DNA from: Rubrivivax sp. A210
GTDB taxonomy: Bacteria; Pseudomonadota; Gammaproteobacteria; Burkholderiales; Burkholderiaceae_C
Assembly: GCF_904426505.1 (NCBI RefSeq)
Contig: NZ_CAJGBN010000016.1
Coordinates: 1-53,033 of the forward strand
DNA length: 53,033 bases
Direction: 5' to 3'
In this document: piece after piece, positions 34,654 through 41,274 of the stretch
Numbering within the stretch: position 1 is the stretch's first letter
Layout of the letters: every line of letters begins with the position of its first letter
Position numbers and translations under genes: made by a program
Notes under the pieces: generated by a model
What the model saw: only the letters and a program-made list of their open reading frames with translations
The model's database searches: none
Told to the model about the DNA's origin: nothing

Positions 34654-35901
34654 TCAGCGCGCGTTGCCGGTGTGGCCCAGCGAGTAGCGGCCGGGCTGGG
34701 GCCAGACCGCAAGGCCGTGGGGCTCGGTGCCGACCTTGACCCGGGCCACCGCGCCCGACTGGGTGTCGAAGCGGTAGACCACGTGGTCGAAGCGCGCGCC
34801 CAGCCAGAGCCAGCGGCCGTCGGCGCTGACATTGCCCATGTCGGGGCTGCCGCCGCCCGGCACCGGCCAGCGCGCCACCACTTTCTCGGTGGCGAAGTCG
34901 ATCACCGCGACGCCGCCATCACCAGCCTTGCTGCCGTGGATCTTGTGCGAGCCGCGGTTGACGACATACAGCTTCTTGCCGTCGCGGCTGGGGTAGAGGC
35001 CGTGGGCGCCGAGGCCGGTGGCGATGAAGCCGACCTCCTTGAAGGCGGCGCCATCGACCACGTGCACGCCGTCGGCATGCATGTCGGCCACGTAGAAGCG
35101 GCTGCCATCGGGCGACAGGCGGATGTCCTGCGGCATGCCCTTCTCGACGGTGCAGATCTCGGTCTCGCCCGGCTCCCACACCTGGCCGGGCTTGGTGCGC
35201 GCCGCGCCCGGCCTTTCCTTGAAGCGCGTGGCCGGCATCTGCAGCTTGAGATAGCCCATCACCTTGCGTTCGACGAGGTCGATCTTGGCCAGCGTGCCGT
35301 TGAACTCGCAGGTGAAGATGGCGTAGCGGCTGTCGATGGAGAAATCGGCGTGGTTGATGCCGGGGCAGCCGGGCACCTCGATCGAATACTGCATCGCCAT
35401 CGTCTTGGGGTCGCGGAAGTCGAGCCGCTTGCGCGCCTCGGCCACCACGATGGCCGACTTGCCGTCGGGCGAGGCGTACATGTTGTACGGGTCGTCGACC
35501 ATCACCGCCTTGCCCGGCTTGCCGGTGCGCGGGTCGATGGGCGTGAGGCTGCCGTCCTTGCGACCCTCGGCGTTGTTGGTCACCCACAGCGTGCGCATGT
35601 CCCACGAGGGCACGATGTGCTGCGGCCCGATGCCGACCTTGAAGCGGTCGACCACCTTGAGCGTCTTGGGGTCGATCACGTAGACGTCGTTGGACTGCAG
35701 GTTGGGCACGTAGACGCGCTCGAGGTCGGCGGCGATCTCGGGCCTGACCTTGTCGGCGGTGGTCTCGCTGTAGACATTGCGCGCGTCGGGCACGGGGGGC
35801 ACGCCGGCCGGCGGCTCTACCGACCAGGCGGCCAGCGCCGGCAGCAACAGCGCCGCGGCGGCAGCAAGGGACAAGGCAGTTCTCTTCTTCATGGCAAGCA
35901 T
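34654..35901 (-). CDS. Secreted YVTN/YncE-type beta-propeller protein
   Basis: The 415-residue protein has a signal peptide (KKRTALSLAAAAALLLPALAA). About seven propeller repeats follow with motifs such as VYVPNLQSNDVYVIDPKTLK, PQHIVPSWDMRTLWVTNN, DIRLSPDGSRFYVADM and GLYPSRDGKKLYVVNR. Such periplasmic propellers (YncE, cytochrome cd1-like) bind ligands or partner proteins; no heme motif is present. Either the Met used here or MKKRTALS three codons later could be the start. It is 29 bp after the creatininase-like gene on the same strand. Confidence 0.88.
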   Translation of the reverse strand: MLAMKKRTALSLAAAAALLLPALAAWSVEPPAGVPPVPDARNVYSETTADKVRPEIAADLERVYVPNLQSNDVYVIDPKTLKVVDRFKVGIGPQHIVPSWDMRTLWVTNNAEGRKDGSLTPIDPRTGKPGKAVMVDDPYNMYASPDGKSAIVVAEARKRLDFRDPKTMAMQYSIEVPGCPGINHADFSIDSRYAIFTCEFNGTLAKIDLVERKVMGYLKLQMPATRFKERPGAARTKPGQVWEPGETEICTVEKGMPQDIRLSPDGSRFYVADMHADGVHVVDGAAFKEVGFIATGLGAHGLYPSRDGKKLYVVNRGSHKIHGSKAGDGGVAVIDFATEKVVARWPVPGGGSPDMGNVSADGRWLWLGARFDHVVYRFDTQSGAVARVKVGTEPHGLAVWPQPGRYSLGHTGNAR

Positions 35902-35930
35902 CTTCTTTCCAGACTTCGTACAAATTCTTG

Positions 35931-36764
35931 TCAGGGCTTGGTGTCCAGGCGACGCTGGCGTATGGCCGCCACCGAGACCTCGACGATGTGATCGATGCCC
36001 AGCCGTCCCAGCTCGGCCGTGGCGGCGCGGGGGTCGCCGGCCACGCCGTCATCCACACGGCCGCGCGGGCGGGCGCGCGCCACCTCCATGCGCACCAGCG
36101 AGGGGTCGACCGCCAGCGCCAGCGAGGTGTCGGCCAGGCCGGCATGGGGGCCGATCTCGGCAGCGGCGTGGCCGCGCGACTTGAGCAGCGCCTCGAAATC
36201 CGCCTGCGAAGCGTGGTAGTACTCGCCCAGCGCGTGGGCGCGGCAACGCGAGCCTGCGGCCCCCTCGCGGTTGAGCGCGGCGGCCACGCGCTCAAGGCTG
36301 GCCTTGTAGCCGCCGTGGTCGCCCAGGAAGAAGACATGGCAGAAGCCGTGGGCCTGCAGGCTGCGCGCGGCGCCGGCCAGCACGGCCTCGAAGGCCGGCT
36401 CGGGGATGGACAGCGTGCCGGGCCAGCGCATGTGGCCGGCCGGCGGCTTGATGCGGCCCTCGGGCACATAGGCCAGCACCGGCGCAACGACGGCGTCGCC
36501 CAGCTGCTGCGCGATGCGCGCGGCCAGCCAGCGCACGCGCACATTGTGCTTGCCCAGCACCATGTGGGGGCCGTTCTGCTCGGTGCCGCCCACCGGCACC
36601 AGGGCCGTGGTGCTGCCGGCCGCGATGCGCTCGCGCAGCTCGGTCCAGCTCAGGTCTTCCAGCTGCACGGTGGGCGCGGCGGCGCGGGCGGGCGCCGTGG
36701 CCAACAGCATCGAGGACAGGGACAACAGCAGCGCCGCGGCGCGGCGCGCCGGGCTACTCGTCAT
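35931..36764 (-). CDS. Exported creatininase-family amidohydrolase
   Basis: The 277-residue protein has a signal peptide (about 1-29, ...LLATAPARA). The creatininase motifs follow: PVGGTEQNGPHMVLGKHN (Glu62 and His67 as metal ligands), FFLGDHGGYKASL and EIGPHAGLADTSLAL. The family includes creatininase and the mycofactocin peptidase MftE. An exported member with a beta-propeller partner suggests a periplasmic amide/peptide substrate. The start overlaps the end of the AIM24-like gene by 11 bp. Confidence 0.9.
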   Translation of the reverse strand: MTSSPARRAAALLLSLSSMLLATAPARAAAPTVQLEDLSWTELRERIAAGSTTALVPVGGTEQNGPHMVLGKHNVRVRWLAARIAQQLGDAVVAPVLAYVPEGRIKPPAGHMRWPGTLSIPEPAFEAVLAGAARSLQAHGFCHVFFLGDHGGYKASLERVAAALNREGAAGSRCRAHALGEYYHASQADFEALLKSRGHAAAEIGPHAGLADTSLALAVDPSLVRMEVARARPRGRVDDGVAGDPRAATAELGRLGIDHIVEVSVAAIRQRRLDTKP

Positions 36765-37566
36765 CGCCACCCAGCAGGCCGCCGAGCAGGCCACCGCCAA
36801 CGGCCAGGCCGCCCAGCGTGCTCTCTTCCTTGCTGCCGCCACGCTGCGGCGCCGCCGCGAACACGCGCGAGGCCAGGCGGCTGAAGGGCAGGCTCTGCAG
36901 CCAGACCGTGCCGGGGCCGCTGAGCTTGGCGAAGAACAGGCCCTCGCCGCCGAAGAGCGCGGTCTTGATCTTGCCGACGTACTGGATCTCGAAGTCCACC
37001 GTGGGCGTGTAGGCAACGACGCAGCCGGTGTCGACCATCAGCACCTGGCCCGGCTGCAGCTCGCGCCTCACCACCGTGCCACCGGCGTGGACGAAGGCCA
37101 GGCCGTCGCCTTCGAGCTTTTGCATGATGAAGCCCTCGCCACCGAAGAAGCCGGCCGAGAGCTTGCGCTGCAGCGCGATGCCCAGCGAGACGCCGCGGGC
37201 AGCGCAGAGGAATGCATCCTTCTGGCAGATCAGCATGCCGCCAAGCTGGCGCAGGTCCATGGGGATGATCTTGCCCGGATAGGGCGCGGCGAAGGCCACG
37301 CGCTGCTTGCCGCTGGCCTGATTGGTGTAGACCGTGGTGAACAGCGATTCGCCGGTGACCAGGCGCTTGCCGGCGCCGAGCAGCTTGCCGAACAGGCCGC
37401 CGGTGGAGGCGCTGCCGTCGCCGAACACGGTGTCCATGGCAATGCCGGCGTCCATGAAGAACAGGCTGCCGGCCTCGCCCACGGCAGCCTCGCCGGGGTC
37501 GAGCTCGACCTCGACGAACTGCATCTCGGCGCCCTTGATCTCGAAATCCACCACATCCATCGCCAT
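36754..37566 (-). CDS. AIM24 / TIGR00266 family protein
   Basis: The 270-residue protein has a beta-rich TRAP-like fold with FEIKGAEMQFVEVELDPGEA, GFFGGEGFIMQKLEGDGLAFV and KTALFGGEGLFFAKLSGPG. It ends in a glycine-rich acidic tail (GGLLGGLLGGDDE). The function of bacterial members is unknown; yeast Aim24 is mitochondrial. GGAG lies 8 nt before the chosen ATG, and a second ATG follows two codons later. It heads a four- or five-gene run (AIM24, creatininase, propeller, EI24, CinA-like) on the minus strand. Confidence 0.88.
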   Translation of the reverse strand: MAMDVVDFEIKGAEMQFVEVELDPGEAAVGEAGSLFFMDAGIAMDTVFGDGSASTGGLFGKLLGAGKRLVTGESLFTTVYTNQASGKQRVAFAAPYPGKIIPMDLRQLGGMLICQKDAFLCAARGVSLGIALQRKLSAGFFGGEGFIMQKLEGDGLAFVHAGGTVVRRELQPGQVLMVDTGCVVAYTPTVDFEIQYVGKIKTALFGGEGLFFAKLSGPGTVWLQSLPFSRLASRVFAAAPQRGGSKEESTLGGLAVGGGLLGGLLGGDDE

Positions 37567-37620
37567 CGCCCAAGCTCCATCTGTTGCGACCTGCCGGCAT
37601 GGTACCCAAGTGCAAACCCT

Positions 37621-37638
37621 GGTCCGGCGCGCCGGACC
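37621..37638. promoter_or_regulatory. Perfect 18-bp palindrome in the AIM24/crcB divergent gap
   Basis: ggtccggcgcgccggacc is a perfect inverted repeat. It lies just upstream of the candidate crcB -10, in the place of the -35/-10 spacer, and could be an operator or a hairpin. In such GC-rich DNA chance is possible. Confidence 0.4.
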
Positions 37639-37640
37639 GC

Positions 37641-37646
37641 GATAAT
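37641..37646 (+). promoter_or_regulatory. Candidate -10 element of crcB (near-leaderless start)
   Basis: GATAAT is followed by 8 nt (cgcgcccc) and the ATG at 37655. The expected transcription start is within 1-3 nt of the start codon, and no Shine-Dalgarno is present. Confidence 0.45.
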
Positions 37647-37654
37647 CGCGCCCC

Positions 37655-38035
37655 ATGCTGAGCGCCATCCTCGCCGTCGGCCTGGGCGCCGCCCTGGGCG
37701 CCCTGCTGCGCTGGGGCCTGGCCCTGGGCTTGAACCAGTTGCTGCCGCAACTGCCGCCGGGCACGCTGGCGGCCAATCTGGTGGGCGGCTATTTGATCGG
37801 CCTGGCGATGGCTTTTTTTGCCCAGGCACCGGCCCTGCCGCCGGAGTGGCGGCTGTTCGTGATCACCGGCTTCCTCGGCGGCCTGACCACCTTCTCCACC
37901 TTCTCGGCCGAGGTCGTCACGGCGCTTCAGCAGGGCCGCCTGGGCTGGGCGCTGGCCACGGTGGGCACGCATGTGCTGGGCTCGCTGGCCTGCACGCTGG
38001 CCGGCATCGCGACGCTGCCGCTGCTGCGGCGCTGA
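37655..38035 (+). CDS. crcB: Fluoride-specific ion channel CrcB/Fluc
   Basis: The 126-residue protein has four membrane helices and the family signatures [12 protein letters not shown], the pore Asn in [12 protein letters not shown], and [16 protein letters not shown] with the phenylalanine box and Na+ site. It exports fluoride as an antiparallel dimer. It is divergent from the AIM24-like gene. No fluoride riboswitch is recognisable in the 88-bp gap. Confidence 0.95.
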   Translation: MLSAILAVGLGAALGALLRWGLALGLNQLLPQLPPGTLAANLVGGYLIGLAMAFFAQAPALPPEWRLFVITGFLGGLTTFSTFSAEVVTALQQGRLGWALATVGTHVLGSLACTLAGIATLPLLRR

Positions 38036-38072
38036 GGCAGCTGGCGCCGCGGGCCGGCCTCGGGGCGCCTCT

Positions 38073-38078
38073 TAGAAT
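38073..38078 (+). promoter_or_regulatory. Candidate -10 element of the ETF-QO gene
   Basis: TAGAAT lies 41 nt before the ETF-QO ATG in the 84-bp gap after crcB. No clear -35 is seen. Confidence 0.35.
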
Positions 38079-38119
38079 TGCCCGCCCCCAAGACTTGCGC
38101 GCCGCGCGGAGACCGCCTG

Positions 38120-39793
38120 ATGACCCCTGCCGAGATCCTGGCCCAGTACGGCCCCCGCGAGGCCATGGAATACGACGTGGTCGTGGTCGGCGCCGGCCCC
38201 GGCGGCCTGGCCACGGCGATACGCCTCAAGCAGATCGATCCCGATCTCTCGGTGGTGGTGCTGGAAAAGGGCTCTGAGCCCGGCGCCCACATCATCTCGG
38301 GCGCGGTGATGGACCCGCGTGCCATCTCCGAACTCTTCCCCGACTGGAAGGCGCGCGGTGCGCCGCTGCTGCAGCCGGTGACCGGCGACGACCTGCTGGT
38401 GCTGACCGCCACCGACGCGCGCCGCACGCCCGACGCCCTCGTGCCCGACTGCTTTCACAACGACGGCAACTACGTCATCAGCCTGGGCGCGGTGGTCAAG
38501 TGGCTGGCCGAGCAGGCCGAGGCCCTGGGCGTGGAGATCTTCCCCGGCTTCGCCGCCGCCGAGGTGCTGTATGGCGACGACGGCGCCGTGCGCGGCGTGG
38601 CCACCGGCAATCTCGGCATTGGCAAAGACGGCCAGCCGCACGACGGCTTCCAGCTCGGCATGGAACTGCTCGGCAGGTACACCGTGTTCGCCGAAGGCGC
38701 CCGCGGCCACCTGGGCAAGCAGCTGATCGCCCGCTACCGGCTGGACGCCGGGCGCGACCCGCAGAGCTATGCCATCGGCATCAAGGAGTTGTGGGAGATC
38801 CCGCCCGAGCTGGCCAGGCCCGGCCTGGTGGTACACACCGCCGGCTGGCCCATGGACGAGCAGACCTATGGCGGCGGCTTTCTCTACCACCTGGAGGGCA
38901 ACCGCGTCACGCTGGGCCTGGTGGTCGGGCTGGACTACCAGAACCCCTGGCTCAGCCCCTTCGAGGAAATGCAGCGCTGGAAGACCCACCCGGCCATCCG
39001 CGCCCACATTGCGGGCGGCAAGCGCATAGGCTATGGCGCACGCGCCATCGTCGCCGGCGGCATCCTGAGCCTGCCCAAGCTGGTGTTCCCGGGCGGGGCC
39101 CTGGTGGGCTGCGATGCCGGCACGTTGAACGCGGCGCGCATCAAGGGCAGCCATGCAGCGCTCAAGACCGGCATGCTGGCGGCCGAGGCCGCTGCGGCGG
39201 CGCTGAAGGCCGGCCGCTCCAGCGACGAACTGAGCGCCTATCCCGAAGCCTTCGAACGCAGCTGGCTGTTCGATGAGCTGCAGACCAGCCGCAACTTCAA
39301 GCAGTGGTTCAAGAAGGGCCAGCTGGTGGGCATGGCGATGACCGGCATCGAGCAGTGGCTGCTGCCCAAGCTGGGCATCCGCAACCCGCCGTGGACATTG
39401 CACCGCCGCGAGGCCGACCACGGCCGCATGCACGCGGCCGGCCAGGTGGGGCGCATTGCCTACCCCAAGCCCGACGGCGTGATCACCTTCGACCGCCTGA
39501 GTTCGGTCTTCATCAGCAATACCAACCACGAAGAGAACCAGCCGGCCCACCTGACGCTCAAGGACGCAAGCGTGCCGGTGGCGGTGAATCTGGCGCGCTG
39601 GGCCGGCCCCGAGAGCCGCTACTGCCCGGCCGGGGTCTACGAGTTCGTGGCGGACGACAAGGGCGGCGAGAAACTGCAGATCAACGCCCAGAACTGCGTT
39701 CACTGCAAGACCTGCGACATCAAGGACCCGACGCAGAACATCGTCTGGGTCACGCCCGAGGGCGGCGGCGGGCCCAACTACGCCGGGATGTGA
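38120..39793 (+). CDS. Electron-transfer flavoprotein-ubiquinone oxidoreductase
   Basis: The 557-residue membrane-associated FAD/4Fe-4S enzyme passes electrons from ETF to ubiquinone in fatty- and amino-acid oxidation. It has the FAD dinucleotide motif VVVVGAGPGGLATAIRLKQ, ISGAVMDP, GFLYHLEGNRVTLGLVVGLDY, and the C-terminal cluster cysteines YCPAGVYEF and NCVHCKTCDIKDP. GGAGA lies 8 nt before the ATG. The following 56 bp to the pseudopilin end contain only short GC inverted repeats. Confidence 0.97.
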   Translation: MTPAEILAQYGPREAMEYDVVVVGAGPGGLATAIRLKQIDPDLSVVVLEKGSEPGAHIISGAVMDPRAISELFPDWKARGAPLLQPVTGDDLLVLTATDARRTPDALVPDCFHNDGNYVISLGAVVKWLAEQAEALGVEIFPGFAAAEVLYGDDGAVRGVATGNLGIGKDGQPHDGFQLGMELLGRYTVFAEGARGHLGKQLIARYRLDAGRDPQSYAIGIKELWEIPPELARPGLVVHTAGWPMDEQTYGGGFLYHLEGNRVTLGLVVGLDYQNPWLSPFEEMQRWKTHPAIRAHIAGGKRIGYGARAIVAGGILSLPKLVFPGGALVGCDAGTLNAARIKGSHAALKTGMLAAEAAAAALKAGRSSDELSAYPEAFERSWLFDELQTSRNFKQWFKKGQLVGMAMTGIEQWLLPKLGIRNPPWTLHRREADHGRMHAAGQVGRIAYPKPDGVITFDRLSSVFISNTNHEENQPAHLTLKDASVPVAVNLARWAGPESRYCPAGVYEFVADDKGGEKLQINAQNCVHCKTCDIKDPTQNIVWVTPEGGGGPNYAGM

Positions 39794-39849
39794 CGGCCGT
39801 CAGGCCGGCGCAGGCCCGGCGCCTGCTGATGCACGCAGGGATGTGACGT

Positions 39850-40389
39850 TCAGGGCCGCGACGCTCCCGCCAGCGGCGCCGAGGCCGCCTGCGCCGCCGG
39901 CGGCACCCGCGTCGCCGGGTGCATGAAGACCCATTCGCGGTAGCGCCGCGCGCCCTTGAAGCCGGCCTCGTCGGGGTCGAAATCGTCCTGCTTGAGCGGC
40001 TCCAGCGCCGACAGCGAATGCACGCCCACGATGCGCCCGCCGTCGCGCACCAGGCCCCACTCGGCCTTGCCGCTCAGCGGATCGGCATACAGGCGGCGCA
40101 GATGGCGCACCGGGCTCGTGTGGCGCGGGTCGAGCAGCAGGTCTTCCAGCCGCTGCGGATACTGGCCGGCGGCGACGCTGCCGCGCGCCGCGGTGTAGCG
40201 CGCCAGCGCCTCGCGGAACTCGCGGCCGATCTGCAGCAGGGCCTGCTCGCGCTCGCGCCGCGTGATCGTCGAATCGACCTCGCTGGCCACCAGCAGGCCC
40301 ACGCCCATCAGCCCCACCAGCAGCAGCGTGAAGAGAAAGGCATGGCCGGCCATGTGCCGGCGCGGCCCCGGGGCGCCGCGCGGGCGCAC
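39850..40389 (-). CDS. Minor pseudopilin-like protein lacking Glu5 (possible tip pseudopilin)
   Basis: The product is about 179 residues from a GTG 1 nt beyond the stop of the GspG-like gene; an ATG at 40353 would give 167 residues. A basic leader (RPRGAPGPRRHMAGH) precedes a hydrophobic helix AFLFTLLLVGLMGVGLLVAS, as in type IV pilin-like proteins. However, no Glu follows five residues after a plausible cleavage site. The soluble part contains YPQRLEDLLLDPR, YADPLSGKAEWGLVRD and IVGVHSLS, resembling small pseudopilins of noncanonical type II systems. It is the last gene of the nine-gene secretion operon. Lack of Glu5 is typical of tip (GspK-type) subunits, though this protein is shorter than GspK. 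Confidence 0.7.
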   Translation of the reverse strand: MRPRGAPGPRRHMAGHAFLFTLLLVGLMGVGLLVASEVDSTITRREREQALLQIGREFREALARYTAARGSVAAGQYPQRLEDLLLDPRHTSPVRHLRRLYADPLSGKAEWGLVRDGGRIVGVHSLSALEPLKQDDFDPDEAGFKGARRYREWVFMHPATRVPPAAQAASAPLAGASRP

Positions 40390-40390
40390 G

Positions 40391-40777
40391 TCAATACTCC
40401 GAATAGGCGCGGCCGTCGCGCCCGCTGCCCGGCGCGCCGCTGCGCACATCAGCCACGCCGCTGTCGTCGCCCTCGCCGGGCACCAGCACCCAGGTGGCGC
40501 TGCTTTCGGTGATGGGATCGAGCGGCACGGCGCGCAGGTACTTGGCGCTCACCAGCTCCTGCAGCTCGGGCGGAAAGCGGCCCTTGTCGCCGCGGTAGCG
40601 GTCGAGGCTGATGCGCAGCACGCGCAGGTTCTCCTGCAGCGCCTGGTCGCGCGCCTGCTGCAGCGAGCCGAAATAGCGCGGCATGGCGATGGCGCCCAGC
40701 AGCGCAATGATGGCCAGCACCACCAGCAGCTCGATGAGCGTGAAGCCGCGCCGGCGCGGCGCTGCAGGCGCTTGCAT
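40391..40777 (-). CDS. GspG-like major pseudopilin
   Basis: The 128-residue prepilin has a classic class III leader with cleavage in RRRG/FTLIELLVVLAIIALLGAI and Glu5 present. The body has the GspG pattern: NLRVLRISLDRYRGDKGRFPPEL, LRAVPLDPIT, and an aspartate-rich end (EGDDSGVADVRSGAPGSG) like the calcium-binding loop of GspG. The start ATG overlaps the upstream stop as TGATG; two alternative starts lie one and two codons upstream (GTG and ATG). It is probably processed by a prepilin peptidase encoded elsewhere. Confidence 0.88.
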   Translation of the reverse strand: MQAPAAPRRRGFTLIELLVVLAIIALLGAIAMPRYFGSLQQARDQALQENLRVLRISLDRYRGDKGRFPPELQELVSAKYLRAVPLDPITESSATWVLVPGEGDDSGVADVRSGAPGSGRDGRAYSEY

Positions 40778-41274
40778 CACCATTCGCGGTAGGGGATGCC
40801 GTTGAGCCCGGTGCCGGTGGCGCGGCTCATCACGTCGAAGACGTCGCGGCCCTCGCGCGGCGCGTCGGGCGGGGACTCTGAACTGCGCCGGGCCCAGGTC
40901 TCGGCCGGCGCCACCGTGGGGTCGGCGGCCAGGGGGTCGCGCGGCAGGCGGCGCAGGAAATAGAGGTTCTGGCGGGCTGCGCTGCGCTGGTCGGGCACGC
41001 CCTCGACCAGGGCCTCCAGCGAAGGCGGAAAGCCGGAGTCGCCGGCCTTGATGGCGATGCGCCCCTGGTCGGCCGCGCGGCGGTAGGCGTCGATGGCCTG
41101 GCGGATCTCGCGCAGCGCCTCGGCCAGGGCCTGTTCCTGGCGGCGCTGGTGCATCAGCTGGGCCAGCGGCATGGCCACCGTGGCCAGCACGCCCAGCAGC
41201 GCCAGCGTCATCATCAGCTCGATGAAGGTAAAGCCGCGCTGCGGCCTTGTCGCCTGCGCCATACGCGGCCTCAT
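40777..41274 (-). CDS. Pseudopilin (GspG/H-like)
   Basis: The 165-residue prepilin has the leader RPQRG/FTFIELMMTLALLGVLATVAM with Glu5. Its soluble domain contains ALREIRQAIDAYRRAADQG, GFPPSLEALVEGV, and YFLRRLPRDPLA near the middle, a GspG-like pattern, ending with GLNGIPYREW. The ATG overlaps the secretin stop (ATGA). A second Met at codon 5 could also serve as the start. Confidence 0.85.
   Translation of the reverse strand: MRPRMAQATRPQRGFTFIELMMTLALLGVLATVAMPLAQLMHQRRQEQALAEALREIRQAIDAYRRAADQGRIAIKAGDSGFPPSLEALVEGVPDQRSAARQNLYFLRRLPRDPLAADPTVAPAETWARRSSESPPDAPREGRDVFDVMSRATGTGLNGIPYREW

Noticed and set aside
37567..37654. Fluoride riboswitch upstream of crcB
   Set aside because: The 88-bp gap lacks the conserved crcB-motif core, and the candidate -10 lies only 8 nt before the ATG.
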